DNA of 64,000 bases from Jacaranda mimosifolia. Its lineage: Eukaryota; Streptophyta; Magnoliopsida; Lamiales; Bignoniaceae. The position numbers were made by a program, and so were the translations under genes. Of this stretch, positions 25,242 to 37,684 are shown in pieces (the stretch's first letter is position 1; the number at the start of each line of letters is the position of its first letter). Where the stretch lies: NCBI GenBank assembly GCA_018894105.1, contig CM032129.1:15378968-15442967 (forward strand), in the 5' to 3' direction. A model generated the notes under the pieces. That model made no database searches. It was given only the letters and a program-made list of their open reading frames with translations, and was not told the origin of the DNA.

Positions 25242-25926
25242 TGATGAGGGTTCGTTTTGCTGGGTTGGGATCCCGGCTAGAACGATGGTAGAACTTGACC
25301 CAGATGGATCGTGTTCCTGTTTTGTAGGGAAAGAATCCTGCAGTCACAATAAACGTTAGGCTAGCCGAGTGGCCCTCGGCTTAGGCCTTCCGACGATCAA
25401 GTCAGTAAAATTCGACCTCAATAATCGATCAGAGGGGTAAGGGCTTTTTTTTGGTGTATATGAGTGCGTACCTCTGAAAAGCAGGGTTGAGGGTATATAT
25501 ATCCTTCTTTTCCTAGGAAATGTCTGGAAAGCCCTTAGATATATCCCCGGGCCATTAACCTTGGGCCTGGGGTATTTGGTCATTTCCCCTATTTGAATAT
25601 TTCCAGCCAATTGCCCTTCTGGGTCTTAAGGACAAGATAATACACTGTAGTGGCGCCTACTGTGTCAGACGGTGAGGGGGACGGCACGCACAATTAATGT
25701 GGAGGTGTGGCGCCTGCCAGTGCATTAAATACGGTGGCAGAGTACTGTACTGGACTTGACCTCAGCTGAGGTTGAAGAACTTTCGTAGGTCGAGGGAACC
25801 TGACTGGGCCTGTGCAAATCCGGTGGAGTGAAGTCTACGAGACGTATGGGCCCTGAGTCTCAGTTGGGCCGCCGTCTCTCGTTGGGCCTTGCTGGTTTGC
25901 CCAAGCATTTGGGCTATCCCATATCA
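25242..25926 (-). repeat. Tat copy 1, right LTR (5' LTR in element sense)
   Basis: A 685-bp LTR, TGATGAGGG to CCATATCA on the plus strand, matching the left LTR throughout apart from scattered substitutions and the missing 41-bp internal duplication. It should hold the element's promoter, reading leftward. Confidence 0.92.
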
Positions 25927-25975
25927 CTTATTATAAGGTAACTTCACCTCTTTTTTGGATTATTATTATTCATAT

Positions 25976-26011
<36 letters not shown>

Positions 26012-26889
26012 ACCATAAAATTAAATTCCATACAGTAATTAGTACTTTGCATAAATAAACTAATATATATATATATACATATATTATTTTTCATATAGAT
26101 ATATTGGGTACTTACCAATATTAGATATGGAGTTACTAAAATATCATTTAAGATAGTGTTTTATATTAATCACACTATAACTCATTTTTATAGCAAATTA
26201 TATATGAAAAATGTTGAGTATCCACATCATTGCCACATAATAAACATTCTTACAATAGTGTTGAACAACATTTACTTTTAGTATAAATATTAGTATAAAT
26301 GTGAAGAAAAAAGAAAGACAACCATTTTGTATCTTTAAATATTAGTCAACTGCATAGTTCGGTTATTTTTAGTATAAATTACTTGTAGGAAATTATGTGC
26401 TTAGATTAAGGAATTTAACTTAATTAAAATATCAAATTGCAGAATAAAACATAATTTTAGGAAATTTCTAAATTAAGGTAAGATTTATCTATATATATGA
26501 AAAGTTTTTTATTATACATATAATAAAAACAATATCTTATTAAGGTAGTTTCACTTCTTTTTTCCGGATTATATAAATAGAGAGAGAGGGAGAGAGAGAA
26601 CTATAAAATTAAATTCCATACAATAATTAGTACTTTGCATACATAAACTAATATATATATATATATATATATATTATTTTCCATATAGATATATTGAGTA
26701 CTTACCAATATTAGATATGGAGTTACAAAAAAATCATTTAAGGTAGTAATTTATATTAATCATACAATAATTCATTTTTATAGCAAATTATATATGGAAA
26801 ATGTTGAGATGGCAAAATGGGATAAAAATAACTTATCCACATTATTGCCGCATAATAAACATTATTAAAATAATATTAAACAACATTTT

Positions 26890-26895
<6 letters not shown>
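25927..26895. repeat. Direct repeats of an AT-rich unit; second copy is an empty site for Tat copy 1
   Basis: Sequence split by the gypsy element (14590-14830 plus 25927-26280) is repeated intact at 26298-26895. Shared marks include ATCTTTAAATATTAGTCAAC, GTGCTTAGATTAAGGAATTT and TACCAATATTAGATATGGAG. At 26531 the uninterrupted AATATCTTATTAAGG shows the target before insertion. GA microsatellites occur in both copies. Confidence 0.75.
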
Positions 26896-26928
<33 letters not shown>

Positions 26929-29493
26929 TTCCGAGCTTAGAAAGCTACTAATACAAATAGGATTTGTAATGTAACATCTAGCATATGAGAATCTTTTTTC
27001 TCGGTCTTCGCAACAACCTTTTGAATTTACACATGATTTTATTGTCAAAAGTAGCATCGTTGCTGTGACTAAGCTTTCAAGATGATATTATTCGCAAGTA
27101 TAGTTAGTATTAGCAACAACTGCCAGCTGCTCCTCCCTCTATAAATCAACTCTTTTCATATTAGTCATGTTCTAAATTATCTTAATAGATTTATTACCAG
27201 TGTCTTCAAACAAAAACTCTGTCCAACAAAAATTTCTGCTCTTCTTTTTGGAATAGAGAAATGAAAAGGATATTTCAAGAGGTACTAATTGAATAGATAA
27301 TGGAGAACGTTTTCCAAAGCTGGAAACTAAACGCATATGCAATACTTTGTGCCATATTTGAAGTTAATTCATACTTCAAAACTAATTAAATTGGGTGTTT
27401 GCTTCATAGCAGACAAGTATAAAATTTGTTTAATTTTGAGTTAAACTCTAATATGGGTGATCATTACGTACATTATAAACATTTTTTATAGCCTAGGAAG
27501 ATAAAAAGTACATGTTTCAATTTACTGGCATTTGCATATTGTTGTTACTTCTTTTTTTCTTTTTTTAATTCAATGCTAGTATAGAATAATAGGATTGACA
27601 CATTCAACAACATTTGAATTGACTTGTTCAGTGTCAAGATACAATCATAAATTTTTGGGAACGAAAAATATAATTAATCACCAAATGCTCACAATTCTAC
27701 GTGAAATAATATATTTAGATTCTTTCTCAACTCATTTAAGTGTTGTTCAATGATTCCCCATCTTAATGTTTTACTGATTCTTGCGTTTTTTGTTCAAAAT
27801 TTGAGATAGATGGCCTTGCATTGGATCATAAAATAAGAAGTAGAGTTGCCCAAATGAATAGGTTATGAGGCTTGGTTGAGTTGAATTGGGTTGAATTACT
27901 TTTGGTTGCAACTGATAGGACAATAATCTTGACTTTTGAATTAAAAATTATGTTTTCTCTTAGAAATACTTTCAAGATTATACACAGCATAGTTTCCAAT
28001 ATATTTTTTCAATTTTTAGTAAAACTCTATATCACAAACATGATTTAGTAGAACATGAGATAATATACTTGCATTTGATTTAGCAAATGTTCACTACTAT
28101 TAATTTCTTGAGCACTTCACAAGTTTGTACGATCAATGTGCAAAAATTTATGAAGATTGATCACTGATAAACACCAGCTAGTTGGTGGTCAAAGTGATTG
28201 ATTACAACATAAGATGATGATTGTTCTGTTGAAGAAAATAGGCGTATATGTTTAAGCGGTCGATGAATGAATTCATGAATATTTTTTAATGTCTAAAGCA
28301 ACTGTTAACTAGGGATCTTCCCTTAGAGTCACATAGCTTAGTTATTTATTGATAATACTAATATTAACTGAAAATATTAAACTGAAATTTCCTTGTTCAT
28401 CCATAAAATATTAGAAACTAAAACCTGCTTGCTTGTATGGATTATTGCCACCACACTCAAGAAAAAACTACTTTGGAGCCCAAAATGAAGTAGAAAATCT
28501 GAGTTTCTAGTGAAAAATAACAACAATTAATGTCCTCGCTAGAATTCCATGAAGTACTTGAACGACATTACTTTGGGGCTTGAAATGACGTAAGGAATCA
28601 CCTAAAACAATCAAACAAGTATTAAAATCTTAATTTCGTTTAACGTTTCTCACATAATTATTTCAAAATTCAGAGACAATTGTCACCCCCAACAACAAAT
28701 AAAAGAACAGAAATGTGGCAGACTTCAGTCTCAAACTAATACATCACCAAATGCCCGAACACAAAACATTCATTTGAAAATATTGAAAAAAGAGAGAGAA
28801 ATCATCTTTTCTATGTTTGCAGATAGAATATATATGCAGCCAAAATTAACTTAACTTACATTTTACAAGTTGCCTTCATGAAGGATGTCAACAAATATAG
28901 ATGCCAGGAAGATAAATTTTCAAAATACTTCCATAGACCAAATGAGAGGTGATGATTTACCTTGCGACAAATGTCAGCGTTTCAAGTCCGCTTATCTCCA
29001 ATTCATAGTTTTTTATAGTTTAGCATTAAACATAAACATGAATCAGCAAATCATATTAATTAACGAGAGACAAAATGCAAAAGCTAAAAAACCTTTGTGA
29101 ACAGAACATCTAATGGCATCGGCGATACACTTAATGATATATAAAATCATGAAAGCATTTTCCTAGAAAGGATAAAGCCTAGATAGGTGATCATGAGACC
29201 AACCAACCAACCAACCAACCAAATGACTATAAATAAAAACCATATTCAAGTTAACTAATACTTCATACTTAATTTTGCAATAAACAGTAGGGGAACTCTA
29301 GCATTGATAATGAATTGTAGGTGACTAATTTTAATCATAACAAATCTAGTCTGTGTGATATTTTTCAGTAGATCTACACTGTTCATTTGTTATAATCGGT
29401 CACTTGCTAAATAGGTTCCACAAACCTGTTACCTGTGCAGCCTTTATGTATGATCTATGCATACTCTTTGTTTAATCTAGTATGTAAATATAT
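26896..29493. other. Intergenic DNA, no gene seen
   Basis: This stretch of moderate AT content lacks recognisable element ends or conserved frames. Small items are a TA repeat at 26895-26924 and (CCAA)n at 29199-29223. A near-duplicate phrase, ACTACTTTGGAGCCCAAAATG near 28470 and TTACTTTGGGGCTTGAAATG near 28570, suggests an old local duplication. A 71-codon open frame at 28885-29100 has no recognisable family. Confidence 0.45.
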
Positions 29494-29895
29494 GAAAAAA
29501 TTACCCTTTTAACCCCAAAATTTAACTGCGTATCTACTGTTAGTCCTAAGCTAATGGAATTGAACATTTTTAGTCCAAATTTCATAATTTTTTTAACACT
29601 TCTAATTCTCCTCCCAATTTCCATTAAAATTTGGACGGAAACTATTATATATTTATGAAAATCCCCCTAAAATTTTTTCTATTTATGAAAAGATGCACAA
29701 AATGTACCATTTAACCCTAATTAAGAAAAATTAAAAACTAAGTACAACAAAAACTCTCTAAAAATATTTTTTAGAATAATATATATTTATATATGTGTGG
29801 ATATATACACATTTATATTTTATATATTTAAACACACACACACACACACACACATACACACACACATATATAGAGAGAGAGATATAAATACATAC
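29494..29895. mobile_element. Mutator-like element arm (left-type end)
   Basis: From GAAAAAATTACCC the sequence parallels that starting at 40121 for more than 300 bp in the same orientation, including TTTGGTCC/TTTAGTCCAAATTTC, and resembles the arms of the element at 3954. It ends in CA and TA microsatellites (about 29832-29890). No matching right end was found nearby; Tat copy 2 follows. Confidence 0.5.
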
Positions 29896-30564
29896 TGATG
29901 AGGCTATTTTTAGTATGGTGAGTCTTTGGGTCTTGATCTGGATGTCACTTTATCGGAAATATAGTTTGTCAGGGCATGGGGTGGAACCTGTAGCCAAGGA
30001 GCAAACGTCAGGCTAGCCGAGAGGGTCCTCGGCTAAGACCCTCCGAAGATTAAGTCAGTAAATCGACCTAAAGGTTGTTGGACAGAGTAACAGTCCAAAG
30101 AGTATCTGTAAGCTTACCATTATAATGGGATGAGAGGGTATTTATAGTGTCTGCCTATGGACGAAAAGATGAATTTCGCCTCGAAGAGCTTCTCACACTG
30201 TTCCCAGGAATAGGGATAGTCTAGGTCATTTCGACCTAGACTCAAGCTTTACAACTGTTCAGTTGAACGGAGGGAAAACCATACCGCCATTAATGCGGAG
30301 GTGATGGCATTAATGGCGGAGGTGATGTGTCATCACACCAATAAATATGAACAAACTGCCAATTGGGATGCATTTATTGCGGATGCGATGAGCGGCAAGA
30401 ACTGTCATTATTGGCCATTAATGCTTATGTTGTACTTAAGCCGACTTCTAGGTCATTGAACTCGACCCCTATGGTCAAGTAAAGTCTTGGGCTTCTGCCT
30501 CTATAGTTGAGTAAGGTCTTGGGCTTGTTGGGCCTAACTACCTTAGTGGGCTGACCCTGTATTA
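29896..30564 (-). repeat. Tat copy 2, left LTR
   Basis: About 669 bp, beginning TGATGAGGC. The inner end is mutated (TGTATTA where the right LTR has CCATATCA). It is followed by TGAGTCCCCCTCAC, the complement of the polypurine tract. Confidence 0.88.
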
Positions 30565-30952
30565 TGAGTCCCCCTCACTCCGAAGTCCGACCGTAAGAGG
30601 GTCAAAATTTAGAGTAGCTTGTAGGAGTTGCAGGAAAAATTTATTGAATCTCGGCCAGAGGGACGAAGGCGGGAGCCGTTTTAAGAGGTTACATGAATTT
30701 TAATGCTTGGGTAACCAGCGATTACGCATTTATTAGCCAGTTGCCGATTACTTTAACCAGTTGAAATTTCAGCTTGTCTATAAATAGTGGAATTTCACTG
30801 CTCATTTTCACTTTTACCATAATGCTTTGAGGTCGAGAGTTGAAGATTTCTTGTCGATCTTTGAGACCTTGAGTCCTTAATCTCTGGACACAATTTTCAT
30901 AAGTGCCTTTCTTGCATTTTTATAGTTTGCTAACCCTTAATCTTTTGCCAAT

Positions 30953-33347
30953 ATGTCGAGCTCTAGTTTTGATTCTGAGGCTACAAATTCGGCGAATGTC
31001 TTGAATAGTAGAACGGAGTCGAGTAAATCCTCTAGCCGGAGGTCAAGTACCCCTGAACTGCTAGAATTACGTATGGGTGAGGGGATATTGGGAGCAGAAG
31101 AGGGGTGGGACCTTTCAATCCTTTAGTCAAAGAAGCGAGGCCGTCGGGGCAGGATGGTGATGAGAAGGAAATAGAAGTAGGAGAGAAAATTCCTAGGTCG
31201 AGGTGTAGGTTATTCAGGAGACACACTATAGTGATATCGTGTCGAAAGTATCATTGAATGACCTTAGGTCGATTAGAGGGAAATATCATATCCCTAACGC
31301 GTTTGAGTTGATTAAACCTTGGGTTGTGGATAGGATGCATACTCCTCTTGAGTATGCCTAACCATTTTTGAGGATGCAATGAAATGCTACCTTAGGTTCA
31401 CTCTGAGTGACCCAATAATTGACCTGCTAAGAGGTCTACATGTCTGTATAACTCAGTTGTTCCCTAATTGCTTTGCCCTAATGTATAGTTTTGTTGTTTT
31501 AATGTGTATCATCGACAAAGCTCCTTCTTGGGGCAATTTTTGCCATTGATTCCACTTATCCATGTCCTATAAGTGGGGTTTAGTCGGGGAGTTTGGTTTT
31601 TATTATTTAACTACAAGACCCCATAGAAAAGTCTTTAGGACTTTCTCCTTATCGCATGGTCAAAAATGGAAAGAGAGATATTTTTATATCCGACCTTCCA
31701 CTGAGGTCGGGTTCAATATTACAATAGGCTGGATGAAGGGTAGGGTCGAGCTAGATACAAGCGAGAATCCATCCTGAAGTAATATTTTTATTCGAGACCT
31801 CTTCGAATTCGGTGAGATGGATGCGTTGGTGTTCATAAGAGAGAGAAATTTAGTTTTGGCAGGACTATCGACTGTAGTGTTAAGGTTGCATGCAAATGTG
31901 CATTTAGGTAGAAACTAACCTTTGTAAATAATGTGGTATATTATTTGTGGTTATTGGTTGTTTGATTGAAAATTACCTTCTTTCAAGTCGTTCTATAATA
32001 AATCGCATAAGGCAAATAGCGATGCGCAAGCAACAGAAGAAGCAATAGTGTAGAGAGGCCGCCGCAGCTCGATGAGCTACTGCAAATTGAATTGTTGAGG
32101 TCGACCTAGTAATTCAAGGAGGCCAACCTGTTGCGGAGGCAAAAATGGGAGCAATTAGTAGCTCCCTACAAACAAAGATGAAGGCGGTCGAGACCGATGA
32201 TACTGCTTATGGTGTACTTTCACCAGAGCATCTATGCAACTTGCCATCATTTCCTAAGCCATGAATCGGGCATAAAGTCGAGGGTATCTAACACCGCCAC
32301 AATAATGGGACACCACTGGCTATTATGAAAAGATCAAGTGGAGATGTTTAACCATGAGCAAGTCGATGCTCTGAAAGCCTTCGCTTATCATGCGAACATG
32401 GTGTACTTCTTGTTGATACTTAAGCACATGCTATTTATTTAAAAGTTTCTAATTCCTTATTATTTATAATTTTTAGGTTGGGCAATGGGGGTACAACCTC
32501 CATCGCCGGTATGAGTTGTGCAAGACCCAGCTTCAAAGGTTGCTAGTGAAATGTGAGGAGCTTGAAAAAGAGCAAAATGAATTGCTTAAGGCGAAGGTCG
32601 GCTCCTTGGAATCGAGAGTTGCAGAGCTGATGAAACACCTTGAAGAAATGGATGCCGAGTTGCTGGCTGTTGTTGAAGGCAAAAGCCAAGCCGAGGATCA
32701 GCTGAAAAAGATACTAAGCTTTATCCAAGAAGATTCTAAATCGGGTCAAACGTACGGTCATGAGAGCGCGATGAGATACACTTGGTCAAAATTTTTTAAG
32801 GTGTTGCTTGGGATCTATAAGGAATCCGTTTAGCAATTTATGTTCTTCTCGACCTTTATCGATGCAAGTAACTTTTAGCACGGGTGATGCAAAGAAAGCT
32901 TTCGACGGTGCTGTAAAGCAACTAGAATATCTGGGAAATGAGTTTCGACCCAAGGATAAGGCCAAGCTCGACGTGAAGAAGGATGAGCGCCTTCAAGCGT
33001 TCGATAAAATTGCCCCCTCTGAGGAGGGTGATGCTGCTACTCAGCCCCTTTCCCTGGTCGCCGCAGTGGTGGATGAGTTCAGGTTTGCTGAAGAGTTTGC
33101 CTTGAAAATAAAGAACAATGAGATGAATATAGTGAGCTTCTTCCCCAAGGGTGATCGGGTTTTTCTGACTGAGGAGTCAAGGTCGTCGCTGCCTGCTGGA
33201 GCGGCTCAAGGGAGATTACCCGATCAAGAGGTTGAGGGGCCTCTTTCGATTGCAGTACTAGAATCGATTGAAGAACTGCTGAAGGCAGTGGTTGAGGTGG
33301 CTAATAAAGCGATTGCTCGTCGTGGAGAAGCCACGGGCTTTAGCTAG
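30953..33347 (+). pseudogene. Antisense gene of Tat copy 2
   Basis: This matches the antisense gene of copy 1 in position and order. An N-terminal Ser-rich start (MSSSSFDSE at 30953) is followed by a broken PF04195-like region (YYLTTRPHRKVFRTF...WKERYFYIRP at about 31600-31700, then IRDLFEFGEMDALVFIRERN near 31796-31850). A segment resumes after a likely acceptor AG at 32475-32476 with VGQWGYNLHRRYELCKTQ, and a Glu/Lys-rich coiled coil covers 32516-32833. The terminal domain 32870-33347 includes IVSFFPKGDRVFL, parallel to VASFFPATERLFL in copy 1. Several stops and frameshifts exclude function. Conservation of the splice position VGQ(L/W)GYN in both copies supports a real spliced gene in the ancestor. 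Confidence 0.7.
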
Positions 33348-33589
33348 CTGTAGTTGGTTTTTTGTAATTTGCTTTTCTTGTCTGCTTATTCCTAAGGGAT
33401 GTATTCATGAATGATACTTTTATTTTGTTGTGACGTATCTTGTCAAATTTTATCGAAATCATGTACTGCTTATTCGAAACACGTATATGTGAGAAATGAG
33501 ATCAACTTAAATCTTTAATGATTAAATTTCATCTTTAATTATATAAATTGCTGCCTGGTAATTGGATCTCATAACTTTGTTTATATGGC

Positions 33590-34262
33590 TTCGGGGTCGA
33601 CTTAATTATTGCTTAATGTGGAAACAGACAACTTTAATCACACGACTGTGGGGTCGACTTGATTGTTGCTTAATAATGGAAATAAACAACTTTAATATGC
33701 GACCGTGGGGTCAACTTGATTGTTGCTTAATAATGGAAATAGACAACTTTAATCACTCGACTGCCATTTTAGATCCTCTATTCCACTATGTGTTTCATCT
33801 CTTATTCTACTGTGTTGTATATATGCCAAGTGTATCTGATTTTTAATCAATTATTTTTATAAAAAAATATTTAATACACATGTCATATATCCATGAAATG
33901 GAATGGGAGATGAAATATATATTGGACTAGAGGATCTAAACTACTTGATTGTGGGGCCGACTTGATTGTTACTTAATAATAGAAATAGACAACTTTAATC
34001 ATGCGACTGTGGGATCGCAAAATGATTATTGCTTAATAATAGAAATAGACAACTTTAATCACGTGACTGTGGGATCGCAGAATGATTATTGCTTAATAAT
34101 GGAAATAGATAACTTTAATCATGCAACTATGGGGCCGACTTGATTGTTACTTAATAATGGAAATAGACAACTTTAATCATGCGACTGTAGGGTCGACTTG
34201 ATTGTTGCTTATAATGGAAATAGACAATGTTAATCATGCGACTATGGGATCACGGAATGATG
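33590..34262. repeat. Tandem array in Tat copy 2 (57-60-bp units)
   Basis: About eight units with the marks GACTGTGGGGTCGACTTGAT and GGAAATAGACAACTTTAATC. Positions of CAACTTTAAT are 33629, 33687, 33744, 33990, 34050, 34110 (one base changed), 34168 and, diverged, 34225. The array occupies the same place as the array of copy 1 but is a different sequence, sharing only a GGGGTCGACT-like core. A small element interrupts it at 33764. Confidence 0.9.
33764..33942. mobile_element. 179-bp Mutator-type MITE inside the tandem array
   Basis: The ends are inverted (TTTAGATCCTCTA at 33768 and TAGAGGATCTAAA ending at 33940, extending inward with TTTCATCTC/GAGATGAAA). The flanks ACTCGACTG (33755-33763) and ACTTGATTG (33943-33951) form a 9-bp duplication with two C-to-T changes. 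Unit spacing across it is 246 bp; subtracting 179 and 9 leaves 58, exactly one array unit. Confidence 0.75.
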
Positions 34263-34330
34263 TTCATTAAGATAATGCACCTTTAGTACAATGCAAACTA
34301 CAGATAAAACTTCTTGAGGTTAATTGTGTT

Positions 34331-35259
34331 CTAGGGTCTCAGTAGCTCATTTCCAAATAGATCAGCCAATCGACAAGAGTTGTGTTTTGCTGCTTTGATT
34401 ACAGAATATGGACCCTCCCATTTTGGGTTGAGTTTGCCAACATTTTTTGAGACTTCAACCTTTTTGAGAATAAGGTCCCCTACTTTGAAAAATCTAGGTG
34501 TAACACCTTTATCATAATGCTTAGTCATGATTGGCTTGTACCTCTGCATTTTTGCTAAAGCTTGTTAACGGAGCTCGTCGATCATTTTTAGGTCGAATTC
34601 TCTTTCAGCCTTATTTCTGATCGAGTTACGTGGATAACTGCTTCTGAACCATACACTAAACTATAAGGGCTCTGACCTGTAGCTGTGCGCGGGGTGGTCC
34701 GATAAGCCCATAGGACTCCCGGGAGGTTATCTACCCAGCTAGCGTTGGAGCCTTCCAATTGAGCCTTGATGTGGTCAAGGACAGTTCTGTTAGTGACCTC
34801 CGTTTAACTATTAGCTTGCAAGTTCTTGATTGAAGTAAAATGGTTTTTAATTCCCAGGTCTTCGCACCATTCTCGGGTGCCTTTACTTTGAAATTGGGTG
34901 TCGTTGTTGGATGTGATAACTTTAGGTAGGCCAAAATGACAAATGATATTTTTCCATAAGAAAGCCTTTATCGCAGCATCAGTAATTTTAGGCACAACCT
35001 CGGCTTCTACCCATTTGGTGAAGTATTCGATTGCCACAATCATATATTTTCATTATCCAGTAGATTTTAGGAAAGACCCTACTATATCGACTCCCCACTG
35101 GTCAAATGGCCATGTGATCTGTACATGAACAAGGGTGGCTATTGGTTTATGAGGAATACTAGCATGAACTTGGCATGATTGGCACCTCTTGGCAAATTCG
35201 ACGGCATCCTTGTTTAAAGTTGACCAAAAATGTCCACTCTTGATGATCTTGTGAGCCAA
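34331..35259 (-). pseudogene. Integrase remnant of Tat copy 2
   Basis: Fragments in shifting frames match the copy 1 integrase: the zinc-binding KRCQSCQ at 35259-35053, the core YFTKWVEAEVVPKITDAAIK and TSNNDTQFQS (catalytic Asp replaced by Asn) at 35043-34804, and the C-terminal GPYSVIKAAKHNSCRLAD at 34549-34331. Stops and frameshifts between them make it non-functional. Confidence 0.8.
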
Positions 35260-35529
35260 TGATCGACCTCTTGAGTGATTTTCACAAATGCCTGCATGGA
35301 CCTCTTGTAGGACTTCCTATCTTTGACTAGGCATTGGGTACTTTAGCGGGGGCCCCGCGACGGACCTCTTATATAGCTAGTCAAACTTGTCCAAAGTGAA
35401 TTTTGATGCACGTGCTTTCAACCTGCGGGCTTTCACTTTATCTGCTAGCATCTTACCATCCTTGAGATAACACTTAATCTCATCAATCCAAGTTTGGTCA
35501 GCCGTGTCAATAGCAAAGATCCCGTTCTG

Positions 35530-36367
35530 CTAGAGGTTGTTAACAACGGACTTATCTGAGACCAAAAAGGTAATGGATCTTTCTCTAGTGGCTTTCACTG
35601 AGCTGGCAAACTTTGACAGTGCGTCTGCCTTTTCATTCTCCGACCTGGGTACTTGACTAAGTGTGAATTTCTCAAATTGCTGTTCAAGTTGTTTGATTTG
35701 AGTGAGACATGCGTTCATGGTTGTTTCTCTTGCCTTGAAGTTTCTCCAAAATTGTTCAGCGACGAGCTGAGAATCAGTAATAGCTGTTAGATGTTTGACC
35801 CCCCTATCCAAGGCCATCCTTGTCCTAGCTATAAGAGCTTCATACTCTGCCTCGTTATTGGTAATAGGATAATCAAGCTTAATAGCAAAATCTATTCTTC
35901 CGCTTAGGGTGAACATAATGAAATGCCTACTCCACCATTTGAACTTGTAGCTGAACTATCTACATGCAAAGACCAGACCTACTGATCCTGCTCCTGATCT
36001 GAAGGGAGGTCGACTCATTCTATTACAAAGTTAGCAAACACTTGGGCCTTTATGGCTATGCGAGGTTGAAATTTGAGGTCAAATTCTCCCAACTCAATAG
36101 CCCATTTAGTTAACCTTTTGGAGATATTGGGCTTGGAGAGGACCTGCTTCAACAGTTGATTTGTCAACACAATAATAGGTGCGGTAGGAAATAGGGTCTC
36201 AATTTTCGTGCCACAATGTTGAGGGCTAGCGTAAACTTTTCAACCTCTAGGTATTTATGCTCAGGTCCTTGCAAAACTTTACTACTGTAATAAATTGGCT
36301 TGCACAAACCTTGTTGAGTGGACACCAAGATGGAGCTAACTGCCGCTATAGGAACTGCGAAGTACAA
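35530..36367 (-). pseudogene. RNase H domains of Tat copy 2
   Basis: The conventional RNase H remnant (IYYSSKVLQGPEHKYLEVEK) lies at 36367-36164 and the archaeal-type RNase H (NNEAEYEALIARTRMALDRG, AITDSQLVAEQ) at 35916-35530, confirming the Tat order seen in copy 1. Frames are broken between them. Confidence 0.8.
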
Positions 36368-36399
36368 ACCTAATGCCTCACCTGCCGTAGGCTTCGGTA

Positions 36400-37600
36400 A
36401 TAGCTGAGATTCTATTAAATACTACTTGAGCTCGACTAAGGCCTAGTCATATTTTTCCATCCACTAAAACTTTTGGGCGTTCCTCATAACCTGAAAAAAG
36501 GGTAGACTTTTATCTACTTCTTGAGCAATAAATCAACCAAGAGTAATGATTTTCCTAACCAACCTCTGCATATCCTTGACTATTTTTGGTGGCGGAATAT
36601 CTTGTATAGCTTGGATTTTCTGAGGATTGGCCTCAATACCTCGTTGGCTAACCATATACCCTAAGAACTTTCCACCTCTCACCCCGAACGTGCATTTACT
36701 CGGGTTGAGCTTCCATGGATGGAAAATATATGATCTAGGTCGGCTAAGTGATCTGATTCACTCTCTGATTTAATGATCATATTATTCACATACACTTCCA
36801 TGGACTGACCTATTTCGTTTTTGAACATAAAGTCGACCAGTCTCTGGTATATTACATTAGCATTTTTTAATCTGAATGGCATAACCAAAAAATAATAAAT
36901 GCCATTCGAAACTACAAAGAAAGTTTTGTCCCTGTCTTCCAGGACCATAAAAATTTGATAGTATCCTTAAAAGACATCCATCATACTCAAAAGGTCACAA
37001 CCTGTATTGAATCAACCAATAAATCTATACGAGGCAGAGGATACGGGTTTTTAGGCATGCTTTATTAAGATCGGTTAAATCATTACACATTCTCCATTTT
37101 CCTTCATTTTTAGAAACCAAAACTACATTACATAAGCAGCTAGGTTATTGGATTTCAACTACGTAGCCTACCTCTAGAAGCTTGCTGACCTCCTTCTCGA
37201 TAATTAAAGTCCTTTCTGTATTGAAGGTTCTTATCTTTTGTTTCACTTATTTGAAGGATGGATCAACATTAAGGCAATGGACGATGACCTGGGGGTCGAT
37301 TCCTTGTAAGTCGGCTGCTTTACAAGCAAAAATATCAATGTTTCTCTAGAGGAAATCGACGAGCATGCATTCCATATTGTGCTCCAGGTTTGTTCCTATC
37401 CTCGTTGTCATATCAAGGTTACTGAGGTCAAGTTCGACTCTTTTGATTTCTTCCATGGGCTCGATCTGTGTGTTTTCCCTTTTCCTCTTTTTGGTGGTCT
37501 GTCCCTCCCCAGGTTCCATTATGGGGATGTCCCATGAGGCTTTCAATACGGGTTGGGTTTTCTTGGCATTAGCTTCGATCGAAATGGTATAACAATGCCA
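36400..37600 (-). pseudogene. Reverse transcriptase remnant of Tat copy 2
   Basis: The best-preserved part, 36948-36679, has MVLEDRDKTFFVVSNGIYYF and [20 protein letters not shown]; the catalytic YVDD has become YVNN, so both Asp residues are lost. Upstream fragments (37546-37346) correspond to the linker between protease and RT in copy 1. Stops and small deletions are frequent. Confidence 0.8.
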
Positions 37601-37684
37601 TGCTTATTTCACATTATACAACAACTCGTTGGTTCCCTCTATGGTCGGGAATTTAACTTTCATGTGATAAGTAGATACAATCAC

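Larger units (their letters stand above)
14831..25926 (-). mobile_element. Tat-type Ty3/gypsy LTR retrotransposon, copy 1 (nearly complete)
   Basis: This 11,096-bp element is bounded by perfect 5-bp duplications CTTAT (14826-14830 and 25927-25931). Its transcription direction is minus: LTR (25242-25926), primer site, gag, protease, reverse transcriptase, RNase H, a second archaeal-type RNase H, integrase, a tandem array, an oppositely oriented gene, polypurine tract, LTR (14831-15556). The double RNase H and the extra antisense gene are known features of the Tat lineage. Reading frames are interrupted by stops at 24566 and 23174 and a frameshift near 22110. LTRs look about 96% identical over their first 200 bp, so insertion was fairly recent. 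Confidence 0.93.

Noticed and set aside
28885..29100. 71-codon open frame with a CxxC motif
   Set aside because: No recognisable family, no splice context, AT-rich background; length is compatible with chance.
18755..34262. Regularly spaced repeats resembling a CRISPR array
   Set aside because: Whole units are repeated without unique spacers, inside plant LTR retrotransposons.
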